From Undibacterium hunanense (GTDB lineage Bacteria; Pseudomonadota; Gammaproteobacteria; Burkholderiales; Burkholderiaceae_D), in contig NZ_JACOGF010000007.1 of the NCBI RefSeq assembly GCF_014284335.1, positions 263,990 through 327,989 of the forward strand: a stretch of 64,000 nucleotides of DNA, given 5' to 3'. Shown here piece after piece: positions 35,809 to 45,106 of the stretch (its first letter is position 1; each line of letters opens with the position of its first letter). A model generated the notes under the pieces. That model saw only the letters and a list, made by a program, of their open reading frames with translations. It did no database searches and was not told the origin of the DNA. The position numbers and the translations under genes were made by a program.

Positions 35809-35825
35809 AGCAATTGCCGTGCCAG
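35809..35825 (-). promoter_or_regulatory. sigma-54 promoter of the nrt operon
   Basis: The minus strand reads CTGGCACGGCAATTGCT, which matches the sigma-54 consensus YTGGCACGRNNNTTGCW at every defined position. GG (-24) is at 35823-35822 and GC (-12) at 35811-35810. The predicted start is near 35798, 3 nt before hairpin 1. Two GCACC half-sites at 35898-35902 and 35916-35920 could be NtrC contacts, but that is weak. Confidence 0.85.
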
Positions 35826-35985
35826 ACCTGGTTCAGTGAATTTGTCTCATTAAAATGCTATGGCGATACAAAGCCGACAAGGATCAGGACTTATTTCGCA
35901 CCGGAATGACGCGGCGCACCAATTACACGCACAAACTTGGACTCCAATCCACTGCGCCCTATATTCCGCATGAAGCAAACGTTTC

Positions 35986-36621
35986 TTAGCCACCAAGCAA
36001 ATCGGCGACATCCAGCATGCGTTGAGCCAGATCAACCAGCTTCAGATTTTTTTCCATGGCTTGCTTGCGCATTCTTTGATAAGCCTCGTTTTCCGACAAC
36101 TGATGCCTTTCCATCAACAAACCCTTGGCACGCTCTATGGTCTTGCGTTCAACCAGCTTGGCCTTGGTATCTGACAGTTCGCTGCGCAACTTCTGGTCCG
36201 CGTTAAAGCGGGCCATAGCCACATCCAGCACAGGCTTGATACGGTCCGACTGCAAGCCGGCGACGACGTAAGCCGACACACCGGCTTCCATGGCGGCGGC
36301 CATGTTCGACTGATTACCGTCCTCAGTAAATAATACGATGGGGCGAGGGGCGTCACGGGTCACCATGACCATATGTTCAAGCACATCACGCGAATCAGAT
36401 TCGGCATCAATGATGATCATGTCCGGCTGCAATTGCGCTACCCGTTCACTCATATACATATCACCGGGAATCACGGCAATGATGTTATACCCGGCCTGCA
36501 GCAGCCCAATGCGCAGGGCGCGCGAACGCGCCAGTTGCGCCTGCGCGTCTTCATGCAACTCATCCTCGGTCTGTATGACCGTATTCACCACCACGATACG
36601 CAAGCTGGGTGAAACAGACAT
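35986..36621 (-). CDS. nasT: NasT-like ANTAR-domain response regulator (antiterminator)
   Basis: This is a 211-residue RNA-binding regulator. The N-terminal pseudo-receiver starts LRIVVVNTV (the usual acidic pair is absent) and keeps an IDAESDSRDV segment. A coiled linker precedes the ANTAR three-helix domain (TIERAKGLLMERHQLSENEAYQRMRKQAMEK, in separate blocks). ATG 36621 is chosen because the receiver fold begins right after it. In-frame starts at 36654 and 36711 exist, and none has a clear ribosome-binding site. NasT promotes read-through of nitrate-assimilation leaders when released by NasS. The target leader lies directly downstream. No nasS-like gene without an export signal is in the window. 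Confidence 0.88.
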   Translation of the reverse strand: MSVSPSLRIVVVNTVIQTEDELHEDAQAQLARSRALRIGLLQAGYNIIAVIPGDMYMSERVAQLQPDMIIIDAESDSRDVLEHMVMVTRDAPRPIVLFTEDGNQSNMAAAMEAGVSAYVVAGLQSDRIKPVLDVAMARFNADQKLRSELSDTKAKLVERKTIERAKGLLMERHQLSENEAYQRMRKQAMEKNLKLVDLAQRMLDVADLLGG

Positions 36622-36812
36622 TGTCGCATTAACACTATTCTGTTTGGTGCGCATAGATAGGCCATGGCAGATATAATCTCGGTATGCGTTCTTTAGCAAG
36701 ATTCGCACCAATCCGCCACATTATTTAAGTAAAAGCATCATTTCCTGTCATTCACTGACGCTACTCCCGGCAGTTTGGACAAGGCTGTGCTCTGCGCAAT
36801 TTAGAAATTAAC

Positions 36813-37841
36813 ATGATAGTTCTTGGAGTTGAATCTTCCTGCGATGAAACCGGTCTGGCCCTGTACGACACTGAACAGGGCCTGCTTGCCCATGCCCTGC
36901 ATTCACAAATCGCCATGCATCAGGAGTACGGCGGTGTCGTGCCAGAACTGGCGTCACGCGACCATATCCGGCGCGCCCTGCCCTTGCTGACCGAAGTGTT
37001 GAGCAAATCCGGCCTGGAAAAACAGCAGATCGATGCGATTGCCTACACCCAGGGCCCTGGTCTGGCCGGGGCCTTGCTGGTAGGTGCCTCTGTCGCCTGT
37101 GGACTGGGCCTGGCGCTGGACAAACCGGTATTGGGCGTACATCACCTGGAAGGCCATTTGCTGTCGCCCTTGCTGGCCAGCAAACCACCAGAATTTCCTT
37201 TCATTGCCTTGCTGGTGTCAGGTGGCCATACCCAATTGATGCGGGTTGACGGTGTGGGCCGCTATCAATTGCTGGGGGAAACGCTGGACGATGCTGCCGG
37301 TGAAGCCTTTGACAAGTCTGCCAAATTGCTGGGGCTGTCTTACCCTGGCGGCCCCGCCATTTCACGCATGGCAGAATTTGGTGATCCTGCTGCCTATAAA
37401 TTCCCGCGCCCGATGCTGCATTCCAAAGATTTGAATTTCAGTTTTTCGGGTTTGAAAACGGCCGTCCTGACCGTAGTCAAAAACCATCCTGCGAATATTT
37501 GCGAACAGGACAAAGCCAATATCGCCCGTGGTTTTGTCGATGCCATCGTGGATGTGCTGACAGCTAAATGCGTAACGGCGATACGGGAAAGTGGCCTGAA
37601 GCGTCTGGTGATAGCCGGTGGTGTCGGCGCCAATCAGCAATTGCGCGCATCCCTGAATGCCGCCGCGCAGAAACGCCGTTTTCAAGTCTACTACCCCGAG
37701 CTGGAATTTTGTACCGATAATGGTGCGATGATTGCCTTTGCCGGTGCCATGCGGCTCAAAAAAAATCCCGCGCTGGCAACACGGGATTATGGCTTCAATG
37801 TGCGACCACGCTGGCCTTTGCAAGAATTGCTGGAAGCCTGA
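36813..37841 (+). CDS. tsaD: tRNA N6-adenosine threonylcarbamoyltransferase TsaD
   Basis: This is a 342-residue essential cytoplasmic enzyme of the t6A tRNA pathway. The N terminus [17 protein letters not shown] and the metal-binding pair H111 and H115 in VHHLEGH match the family, as do SGGHTQL and NPDL-region equivalents. The C-terminal [10 protein letters not shown] block is also typical. TsaD works with TsaB and TsaE, which are not in this window. It is divergent from nasT with 100-190 bp between them. Confidence 0.97.
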   Translation: MIVLGVESSCDETGLALYDTEQGLLAHALHSQIAMHQEYGGVVPELASRDHIRRALPLLTEVLSKSGLEKQQIDAIAYTQGPGLAGALLVGASVACGLGLALDKPVLGVHHLEGHLLSPLLASKPPEFPFIALLVSGGHTQLMRVDGVGRYQLLGETLDDAAGEAFDKSAKLLGLSYPGGPAISRMAEFGDPAAYKFPRPMLHSKDLNFSFSGLKTAVLTVVKNHPANICEQDKANIARGFVDAIVDVLTAKCVTAIRESGLKRLVIAGGVGANQQLRASLNAAAQKRRFQVYYPELEFCTDNGAMIAFAGAMRLKKNPALATRDYGFNVRPRWPLQELLEA

Positions 37842-37884
37842 CGGCCTGCTGGCCCGGACACGGATCATCACCGGTCTGGGCGGC

Positions 37885-38352
37885 TTACTTATAAATACCG
37901 CAACCGACTATCACACCCTCGTATTTTTCCACATACATGGATTTGGGTTCTATCTGCTTGGTGGTCGGATTAACAAATTTATAATCTTGCCAGCCCTTGC
38001 CCTTGGCCTTGACCATTTCCAAACGCTCGCGGATAAAAAATTTACCGTCGACATCGGTCAGATCTATCATGTCCTTGCCAACCATCTTTGGGTTGAGGTG
38101 GGCGATATTTTTGCCATTGAGATCGTAGACCACCACATATAAATCGCGGTCCTGATACTGACCATCACGTTTATTGATGTCTGCGATGGTGGCATCAACA
38201 CCATGCTTTTTCATGGCATCAATCGTTTTTTGCACCATGGCTTTTGCCTCGTTGGCAGTACCATGTTCGGCGGCACGTGCAGGCAAGTACACCAGTACCA
38301 GGCTGAACAGACAAAGGTTCAGGAAACGCAAACGGTAAGAATTCGCAATCAT
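37885..38352 (-). CDS. exported single-Cache-domain protein
   Basis: This is a 155-residue protein with a signal peptide (ending PARAAE), then essentially one Cache_2-like sensor domain (about residues 35-150): KAMVQKTIDAMKKHG, LYVVVYDLNGKNIAHLNP, GKFFIRERLEMVKAKGKGW. Cache domains usually sit in chemoreceptors or kinases. Here no membrane anchor or output domain follows, so it is a free periplasmic binding protein. Ligand and partner are unknown. Confidence 0.83.
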   Translation of the reverse strand: MIANSYRLRFLNLCLFSLVLVYLPARAAEHGTANEAKAMVQKTIDAMKKHGVDATIADINKRDGQYQDRDLYVVVYDLNGKNIAHLNPKMVGKDMIDLTDVDGKFFIRERLEMVKAKGKGWQDYKFVNPTTKQIEPKSMYVEKYEGVIVGCGIYK

Positions 38353-38449
38353 TTCCAGCCCCTTGGTGTCAAATCGCTAGTCAATTCCCTGGATGGTTAA
38401 ATTCAGCATAATTAACAAACAGGGAAAAATCTAGCGCTATTTGTAAGAT
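38353..38449. other. gap upstream of the Cache gene
   Basis: This A/T-rich gap should hold the Cache-gene promoter. I see no further element before the repeat that starts at 38450. Together with that repeat, the gene-free stretch runs to 38753. Confidence 0.4.
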
Positions 38450-38752
38450 TAGAACTCATTTCATAAATAGGGGTGAGATGCGTTTGCCTCATAACGTGGG
38501 CTGGCAAGGCGGACGAGGCAGTCAATAGCGGGTCTATTGACAACGAGTCGAATTGTTCACACCTTGCAGTCCAGCACGCGTTATGAGGCAAACCCTCCGG
38601 GAGCTGGCGATTTGGGCGCATTGCAGCGCGAGGTGGTGACATTGCGCTTGCTAAGGCACCAGCCTTAGCTGCACAGGGTACAAACCTTAGGCCTTGCACT
38701 GCATCCCGAATCGCCTTGCTCGCACTCAGCCCTATTTGTGAAATGAGTTCTA
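38450..38752. repeat. ~303-bp dispersed element with nested inverted repeats (MITE/REP-like)
   Basis: The outer arms (38450-38482 and 38721-38752) are near-perfect inverted copies of TAGAACTCATTTCA…GAGATGCG. An inner perfect 15-bp pair (GTTTGCCTCATAACG at 38482-38496 and its complement at 38579-38593) lies within it. There is no transposase frame. The right end is 2 bp from the plsY stop codon. Half-copies occur at 20502 and near 28662. It may be a non-autonomous mobile element or a structural repeat. Confidence 0.75.
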
Positions 38753-38753
38753 C

Positions 38754-39371
38754 CTATTTTTTAACATTCGCCTTCTTGCTTCCCAAACGGCTTTCCTTAC
38801 CGTTCATCAAATTTGCAATGTTCTGGCTATGGCGATAGATCAGCAAGCCGCTCATCACAAATACCGCCAGTAATTTGACATCAGGGCCAAACAGGAAGCC
38901 GTAATACAAAGGTGCGAAGATGGCCGCAATCAGGGCCGCCAGGGACGAATAACGGAAGGCGAATGCCACAATCATCCAGGTAGCCAGTGTCGCCACACCC
39001 AACCAGATATTAATACCGATCAAAACACCGGCAGCAGTTGCCACGCCTTTGCCGCCGACAAATTTGAAAAACACCGGCCATAAATGGCCCAGAAATACCG
39101 CGACCGCCACCAGTGCAACGCTACCATCATCCAGACCAAACTGTACGGCGTAAGTGCTGGCCAACCAGACTGCCAGCCATCCCTTGACAGCATCCCCCAG
39201 CAGGGTCAGCACTGCTGCTGCCTTGTTACCGCTGCGTAAAACATTGGTCGCACCGGGGTTTTTTGACCCATACGTGCGCGGGTCCGCCAGGCCAAACAAT
39301 TTGCTGACGACCACAGCAAACGACAGTGAACCGATCAGGTAGGCAGCAATGACTGCCAGTATTGTATTCAT
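38754..39371 (-). CDS. plsY: acyl-phosphate:glycerol-3-phosphate acyltransferase PlsY
   Basis: This is a 205-residue inner-membrane enzyme with about five helices and the PlsY motifs [27 protein letters not shown] and [17 protein letters not shown]. It makes lysophosphatidic acid, the first step of phospholipid synthesis from acyl-phosphate. AAGGATC precedes the ATG. The lysine-rich C-terminal tail is cytoplasmic. The gene order tsaD/plsY/ybaK is usual in related genomes. Confidence 0.96.
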   Translation of the reverse strand: MNTILAVIAAYLIGSLSFAVVVSKLFGLADPRTYGSKNPGATNVLRSGNKAAAVLTLLGDAVKGWLAVWLASTYAVQFGLDDGSVALVAVAVFLGHLWPVFFKFVGGKGVATAAGVLIGINIWLGVATLATWMIVAFAFRYSSLAALIAAIFAPLYYGFLFGPDVKLLAVFVMSGLLIYRHSQNIANLMNGKESRLGSKKANVKK

Positions 39372-39460
39372 CTTGATCCTTATTCTTCATGGGGAAAAAT
39401 TCCCCGCAAGTATATGCCAGCAGTCAGTGCATCTGGTAAAAACCGGTACAGCCGGACTAA

Positions 39461-39952
39461 TTACTCTTCCAGCGCGCAGTCGACAGGACGGGCTTGCAAC
39501 AGGCTTTCGAGCAAGCCTGGCGCAATACCGACCAGATAACCGCGCTGGCCGCCATTGATATAAATCTTTGTCAAAGCCAGTATGCTGCGCTCAACATACA
39601 CAGGCATGGCCTTTTTTGTACCGAAAGGCGAAGTACCACCAACCAGATAGCCAGAATGCTTTTGCGCGTTTTCCGGCTTGCAGGGCTCCACCGATTTGCA
39701 GCCTATCTGCCTTGCCAGATTTTTGGTCGATACTTTCCTGTCGCCGTGCATGAGTACGATTAAAGGTTTGGCAGCTTCATCCTGCATTACCAGGGTTTTC
39801 ACGACAGCGTGTTCGTCTACTCCCAGTTCACGCGCAGACACCGCTGTGCCACCATGCTCTTCATACGCATACGGATGCTCAGAGAACTCTGCCTTGTGCT
39901 TGCGCAAAAACTGAGTCGCCTGGGTGACTGAAACATGTTCTTTCTTGGCCAA
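39461..39952 (-). CDS. ybaK: YbaK/EbsC-type Cys-tRNA(Pro) deacylase
   Basis: This is a 163-residue cytoplasmic trans-editing enzyme that hydrolyses mischarged Cys-tRNA(Pro). The fold signature is seen in GTAVSARELGVDEHAVVKTLVM, the conserved Lys region (KTLVM, DRKVSTKNLAR) and GGTSPFGTKKAMPVY. The start is a TTG at 39952. No in-frame ATG lies near it, and a GAGAG stretch is about 8 nt upstream. Confidence 0.93.
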   Translation of the reverse strand: MAKKEHVSVTQATQFLRKHKAEFSEHPYAYEEHGGTAVSARELGVDEHAVVKTLVMQDEAAKPLIVLMHGDRKVSTKNLARQIGCKSVEPCKPENAQKHSGYLVGGTSPFGTKKAMPVYVERSILALTKIYINGGQRGYLVGIAPGLLESLLQARPVDCALEE

Positions 39953-40047
39953 AATTACACTCTCAAAAACAGGATTGGTGAAATATACCGGTGCAAATTA
40001 TAGCGTTCGATGGCCAACTTGCATAATTTGCGCCCCAATTCCCGAGG

Positions 40048-40083
40048 AATAAAAAAAAACCGACAGACAAAGCTGTCGGTTGT
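40048..40083 (-). terminator. intrinsic terminator after the first S9 peptidase gene
   Basis: A 9-bp stem AACCGACAG with CTGTCGGTT and a 6-nt loop is followed on the minus strand by nine or more T residues. It lies about 20 bp past the peptidase stop. Confidence 0.9.
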
Positions 40084-40102
40084 TAATTTAGTACCGGCCT
40101 TT

Positions 40103-42100
40103 TTATTTTTTGGCTGCGGGGGAATTGTCACCAATATATTTGTCTATAAAGCGCAGGACCGCTTCACCCCATTTGATATTATTGCTTTCTTTCGCCCAGC
40201 CATGGCCTTCACCGGTAAATACCATCCATTCCACCGTATTACCCTGTGCCAGCAGTTTGTCGCGCATTTTTTCACCATGGATCAGCGGAACCCTGATGTC
40301 TTCACTGCCATAGGCCATCAAGACCGGTGCCTTGATCTTGCCGGAATTTTCTATCGCTGACACTTTATGGAAATAGGCATCGTCTGTTTTAGGATCACCA
40401 TGCATTTTCGCGCCCATATTGTCCATGTAAGGGCCGGACATATCTGACCAGTTAACCGTGAACAGCATTTTGACATCGGTCACACCCACCCAGTTGATAC
40501 CGCACTTATACAGGTCAGGGTCTTTCACCAGACCGTACATGGTGGCATAACCGCCATAGCTGGCACCGATGATGCAGACACGATTCTTGTCAACGATACC
40601 CTGTTTGACCAGATTTTCCACACCATCCGTCACGTCATCCTGCATGGACAGGCCCCATTGCTTCCAGCCAGCGGTATGATGTTTCCAGCCAAAGCCGGTC
40701 GACATGCGGAATTGCGGCTGCAAAACAGCATAGCCGCGCGATGCCAGCATTTGCGCAATGGGGTCATAGCCATGGTGGTCACGCGCATGCGGCCCACCGT
40801 GAATATACGCAACCAGAGGCAGATTTTTCGCTGGCATTCCTTCAGGCAGGGTCAGGTAAGCCGGAATATTGAGCCCATCGCGTGCTTTGTAATTGATGAC
40901 TTTCTGCGCCGATAATTTCTTGCCTTCAAATTCAGGCTTGGCGACGTATACAGGTTCCAGCACTTTTTTCTCAGTGTCATAAAAGTAAACCGAACCGACA
41001 TTATTGTCACCACGCACCACCACCACGACATTTTTCCCACTCCACTGAAAGGAAACCTCTTGCCCGGGGAAACTTGCCCGCAAAGTTGCATCCAGTTTGG
41101 CATAGTCGTCATCGAAAAAGATCATTTCGGGTAACATGCCGTCTACGCTCACACCAATGAGCTTTTTACGCAAACTATCCATTGCCAGATCTGCGACGTC
41201 TACATCGGGATGATCTGCCACCATCTCACCCACGGTCTGTTTGGCGAAATCCCATATATACACGGCCATTTTGTCACGGCCATTAAAGCGCCCCGCCACC
41301 AGCAGGGTCTTATTGTCGAAGTCAAAGCCTAGCGGATGCATTTCCTTGCCTTCATCCAGGTAAGCCTGATGAATGAGTTTCCAGGGAGATGTCTCGGTAT
41401 CGCGGTAATACACCACCTGTTTGACACGCTTGTTTTCCGGGTCTACATCATTGGATACACCGACACGTATGACATTGTTCTCGTCCAGTATCCAGTCACT
41501 GACCTTGCCGGGATTATCAAAAGTCAGCAGTCTGGTCCGGCCGGTGACAGTATCCAGGCGCAATACGTCGGAAGCGCCCAGTTTGGCATCTCTGCCACGC
41601 TGATTGTTGACAACGATCAGGTCATTGCTGCCATCAAAAACGCGTGCCAACACGGAAAGCGGTTTGTAAGCGATATTGCCACCACGTGCTTCTTTTCTGG
41701 TCGGCACCAGTTTGCGGAAAGCCGATCCATCACTATTGACGGCGAACAGACCGCCACCATCATTGTCTTCCATGACGACATCGCTGCCACGACTCAGGCT
41801 GAATACCAGGCGCTTGTCATTCACCCAACTCGGCGCAATAATGTCCCAGTCAGGGTCAGACGCGATCACTTTAGGCTGACGCGAATCGAGGCGGATGATG
41901 GCCAGCACAAAACGGCCATTGCGCGGCGTCAGTACTGCCATGCTCTGGCCATCAGGTGACAAGACCGGACGACCGCTGAATTGTGCTTTTTTAAAAAAAT
42001 CTGCCACCGGTATGGATTTGTCGGCACTGGCTGGTAAGCTCACCGTCGCGGCCGCACATAACATACCGGCTATAACAGTCTTGAAAAATTGTTTCTTCAC
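40103..42100 (-). CDS. S9-family (prolyl-oligopeptidase/acylaminoacyl-type) serine peptidase, copy 1
   Basis: This is a 665-residue exported peptidase with a signal peptide (ending LPASADK), a beta-propeller part (about residues 40-390) and a C-terminal alpha/beta-hydrolase domain. The nucleophile is in GASYGGY (about S514), with Asp in YGSEDIRVP and His in GEGHGW. The start is GTG with GGGAG upstream. It lies 136 bp after a TonB-receptor gene on the same strand, so both may form one operon partly separated by a terminator. Clearly paralogous to the peptidase at 51847-53829. It probably degrades short peptides in the periplasm. Confidence 0.92.
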   Translation of the reverse strand: MKKQFFKTVIAGMLCAAATVSLPASADKSIPVADFFKKAQFSGRPVLSPDGQSMAVLTPRNGRFVLAIIRLDSRQPKVIASDPDWDIIAPSWVNDKRLVFSLSRGSDVVMEDNDGGGLFAVNSDGSAFRKLVPTRKEARGGNIAYKPLSVLARVFDGSNDLIVVNNQRGRDAKLGASDVLRLDTVTGRTRLLTFDNPGKVSDWILDENNVIRVGVSNDVDPENKRVKQVVYYRDTETSPWKLIHQAYLDEGKEMHPLGFDFDNKTLLVAGRFNGRDKMAVYIWDFAKQTVGEMVADHPDVDVADLAMDSLRKKLIGVSVDGMLPEMIFFDDDYAKLDATLRASFPGQEVSFQWSGKNVVVVVRGDNNVGSVYFYDTEKKVLEPVYVAKPEFEGKKLSAQKVINYKARDGLNIPAYLTLPEGMPAKNLPLVAYIHGGPHARDHHGYDPIAQMLASRGYAVLQPQFRMSTGFGWKHHTAGWKQWGLSMQDDVTDGVENLVKQGIVDKNRVCIIGASYGGYATMYGLVKDPDLYKCGINWVGVTDVKMLFTVNWSDMSGPYMDNMGAKMHGDPKTDDAYFHKVSAIENSGKIKAPVLMAYGSEDIRVPLIHGEKMRDKLLAQGNTVEWMVFTGEGHGWAKESNNIKWGEAVLRFIDKYIGDNSPAAKK

Positions 42101-42169
42101 TATTTATCTCCCTCAGAAGAATCTGTTCTTGTTACTCTTTTTTATGTCACTATGCATCGGAAAAACAGT

Positions 42170-42216
42170 GGATAAAAAAATGCCGGAATCCAGGGCGTAC
42201 TGACCTGAGATTCCGA
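42170..42216 (-). terminator. intrinsic terminator after the first TonB receptor gene
   Basis: The minus strand forms CGGAATC-t-CAGG … CCTG-GATTCCG and continues into seven T residues. It lies between the receptor and S9 peptidase genes, so peptidase expression needs read-through or its own promoter. Confidence 0.8.
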
Positions 42217-42235
42217 CACTGATCAGCTCACGAAA

Positions 42236-44986
42236 TTATTTGAATTTATAATCCACGGTGAACTGGAAGTAACGGCCCACGACATCATGCAGGCTGGTGA
42301 TAGCTGCAACAGCTTGTGCAGATGTTGCGCTTGGTGCAAATGGAGGCATGCGATCCAGCACGTTTCTGACGGCAAAGCTCAACTTCAGATTTTTCATCAG
42401 ACCAGAATAGCTGCCGCCCAGGTTGAAGGTGGTGAAGGATGGGATGTCCTTGCACAAATTGGCATAACCCTGAGTTTCAAATACACATGGCTGAGTGAAG
42501 TCGCCGTTCGATGACATGTGGCCGACATGCACAGCATCCAGCGATGCCTTCCATGCGGCTTTTTCCCATGCGATGCCCGCCGTTGCCTGAACCCGTGGCT
42601 GATTACGGGAACCGGCATATTCAATGGCCTCTGCTTCTGGAGAAGGTGCAGACTTATACGAGTGATTGTAAGTGACCCTGAGGTTAGGATAGATACGGCC
42701 ATATTCACCCAGATTGAAATTGGCGTTAATGTCCATATCCACACCACGCACCTGGGTGGTTGCCACGTTAGTCAGCAACAACCTGAGGTTGGTGATTTCA
42801 CCCGCAGTCGCACCGGCGGCCTTGTCAGCTGCGCTCAAAGGATCACGCGTAATGACTGCTGCCGGATTGCCGGCGTAACGACCAGGATTTGCCAATACTG
42901 TAGTCAGATCAAATGTAGAGATTTCATCCTTGCGTTTGATTTGCCAGAAATCCAGACTGGCATTCAACCAGGTGCTTGGTTCCCATACCAGCCCCACGGT
43001 AAAGCTGTCTGCTGTTTCGGGTTTCAGATTAGGATTGGAACCGCTTTCATAGGCACTGCTCCACTGACAGCCATTCTTGAATTTGTCGTTGCAACGCTCA
43101 GGATCACGATAAGACAGGAAAGCCTTCAGAATCTGGGTGGAGTTTTCTACCAGCGTCGGGGCACGGAAACCGGTTGCATAGGTGCCACGTACCAGCAGTG
43201 TCGGATGGACATTCCATTTCAAACCCACTTTTGGTGTCGTCGAATTACCATAGTCGGAATAGCGATCATAACGTCCAGCGATCTGGCCTTCCAGGGTTTT
43301 GAAAATAGGTACCGACAATTCAGCATAGGTGGAGGCAATATTGCGGCCACGTGTATAACCTGGTTGCGATTGTGCCCTGTGGTACAAGGCGCCATCGATG
43401 GATAATTGCGAAGGATTGACTTCCAGGGTTTCACGACGTGCCTCTGCACCAACGGCGATGGACAATGGTCCGGCCGGCAATTGCATCAATTCGCCCGACA
43501 ATTTGGCATCCCACATATACATGCCAGATTTAAAATTGTCTGAAGAATCAGTCACGATTTTTTTATACAGATCAGCATTTTGTGCCGAGCTGCCAAACAG
43601 GAAAGTACCGCTGTTGTAGGCGGCAATAAAGGGCACTGACAAGAGGCCTGCAGTGGCCTTGGATTCGACTTTGCTGGTGTTATACATCAGCGCGGATTCC
43701 CAATCCCAGTTTGAATAGTTGCCCTTCAGGCCTGCCAGATAACGACCGAAATCGGTAGTATTTTGCAGACCCTGACCAGGGAAATCTTTCAGGGATGCGC
43801 GCACGCGCACGGTACCGTTACCGCCCGCCAACGTCTTGCCTGTAACCGGATCAATCAACTCTTGAGGATATTGTGGATGGGTAATCGGCAAAGCCCCTGT
43901 ATCCAGGCCATTCTGACCGGCAAACCAGTGAGGCAGGCCGGTAACGCTCGCTTTATTCTGGTTATACATGATTTCAGCAAATGCACTCGTATCTGCATTG
44001 ATCTGCCATGTACCACGGCTGATCAGACCAACACGGTCTGTCTTGCCACCAGAGTTCACCGATGCATCTTTCAAATCATCGAATACACAGGCAGTTCCCA
44101 GCGTGCCGGCACCGAAGAAGGTATCAGCAGGCACCAGATTATTGGCAGGACAATTCTTGTCCAGGCTGCGGGAAACGAACTTGCCGGTAACCTTGTCCGT
44201 CCAGTAAATATTGCCAGGGAAAGTGTACAGGGAACGATTATCTTTATAACCGTAAGGGCGCAGATCTTCAGTGCTCAGGTAATCATCGCGCTTACTGATG
44301 AACATGGGCTTGCGTTGACGGATATCCAGCGTGGCATAGACGTTGTAGTGATCTTCGACCAGGCTACCAAAACCATAGCTCAGGGTCGTGCGGACTTGTT
44401 CACCATCATGTCTTTGCGATTGCGAAACAGAACCACTGATTTCCGAGCCGACAAAATTGTCGCGCAAAATGATGTTGACCACACCCGCCATCGCTTCAGA
44501 ACCATAAATCGCCGACGCGCCGTCTTTCAAGACTTCGATGCGATCTACCGCCCCTACCGGCACAGAATTCAAATCCACGAAGGTGGTTTGATATTCTGGT
44601 TGCGCATAGGCAGCCAGACGGCGTCCATTGATCAGTACCAGCGTTGCCTGGCTACCAATACCCCGCAAGTTCAAACCGGATGCACCAGCGGTAAAACCAT
44701 TGGTACGGTTTTCATCAATACCACCCTGGTTGGAAGAAATGGTTTTTAGCACTTCCGACAGAGAGGTGGCACCACCACGTACGATTTCGTCACGGGTAAT
44801 CACTTGCACCGGTGACGCGGTTTCGTAATTGATGCGTTTGATTTTTGAACCAGTCACTTCCACTTTCTGGACTTTTTCTACCTTCTTTTCGTCCTCTTGC
44901 GTGGTGGTTACCTGTGCCAATACGCCGGTGGCGATAGAGAACAGACCTATGCTGGATAATGCGAATGTGAGACGACTCAGCTTCAT
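42236..44986 (-). CDS. TonB-dependent receptor, copy 1 (protein/peptide-type)
   Basis: This is a 916-residue outer-membrane receptor with a signal peptide (ending TGVLAQ), a TonB-box-like EVTGSKIKR, a plug (LSEVLKTISSNQGG, then VDRIEVLKDGASAIYGSEAMAGVVN) and a long barrel ending DYKFK. This receptor class is common in Xanthomonas/Caulobacter-type genomes, where it takes up peptides or glycans, not iron. AAGG precedes the ATG. A small leader frame ends just inside this ribosome-binding site. Confidence 0.92.
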   Translation of the reverse strand: MKLSRLTFALSSIGLFSIATGVLAQVTTTQEDEKKVEKVQKVEVTGSKIKRINYETASPVQVITRDEIVRGGATSLSEVLKTISSNQGGIDENRTNGFTAGASGLNLRGIGSQATLVLINGRRLAAYAQPEYQTTFVDLNSVPVGAVDRIEVLKDGASAIYGSEAMAGVVNIILRDNFVGSEISGSVSQSQRHDGEQVRTTLSYGFGSLVEDHYNVYATLDIRQRKPMFISKRDDYLSTEDLRPYGYKDNRSLYTFPGNIYWTDKVTGKFVSRSLDKNCPANNLVPADTFFGAGTLGTACVFDDLKDASVNSGGKTDRVGLISRGTWQINADTSAFAEIMYNQNKASVTGLPHWFAGQNGLDTGALPITHPQYPQELIDPVTGKTLAGGNGTVRVRASLKDFPGQGLQNTTDFGRYLAGLKGNYSNWDWESALMYNTSKVESKATAGLLSVPFIAAYNSGTFLFGSSAQNADLYKKIVTDSSDNFKSGMYMWDAKLSGELMQLPAGPLSIAVGAEARRETLEVNPSQLSIDGALYHRAQSQPGYTRGRNIASTYAELSVPIFKTLEGQIAGRYDRYSDYGNSTTPKVGLKWNVHPTLLVRGTYATGFRAPTLVENSTQILKAFLSYRDPERCNDKFKNGCQWSSAYESGSNPNLKPETADSFTVGLVWEPSTWLNASLDFWQIKRKDEISTFDLTTVLANPGRYAGNPAAVITRDPLSAADKAAGATAGEITNLRLLLTNVATTQVRGVDMDINANFNLGEYGRIYPNLRVTYNHSYKSAPSPEAEAIEYAGSRNQPRVQATAGIAWEKAAWKASLDAVHVGHMSSNGDFTQPCVFETQGYANLCKDIPSFTTFNLGGSYSGLMKNLKLSFAVRNVLDRMPPFAPSATSAQAVAAITSLHDVVGRYFQFTVDYKFK

Positions 44987-44989
44987 GAA

Positions 44990-45106
44990 TTACCTTTCTG
45001 TTTTAATTTTTTCAATGCAAGCGCGTTTCTCTTTTTTGTATCGTGGTTGCCGCCATGCGGTGATTTCAGCATCGATCCACTGCATGGACATACCATCCGG
45101 TAGCAA
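44990..45106 (-). CDS. 38-residue leader frame translationally coupled to the TonB receptor
   Basis: A TTG-started frame (MLPDGMSMQWIDAEITAW…) runs 38 codons. Its TAA (44990-44992) lies between the receptor's AAGG site and ATG. GGAGGA lies 4 nt before the TTG, a stronger ribosome-binding site than most genes here. The peptide is basic in its second half. The MQWIDAEITAW part faintly resembles the C-terminal piece of AlpA-type DNA-binding proteins, so it may also be a relic. Low to moderate certainty. Confidence 0.35.
   Translation of the reverse strand: MLPDGMSMQWIDAEITAWRQPRYKKEKRACIEKIKTER

Noticed and set aside
42518..44749. Two long plus-strand frames (295 and 328 codons) inside TonB receptor 1
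   Set aside because: Both are antisense to a receptor with full plug and barrel signatures, and neither has a ribosome-binding site or motif.
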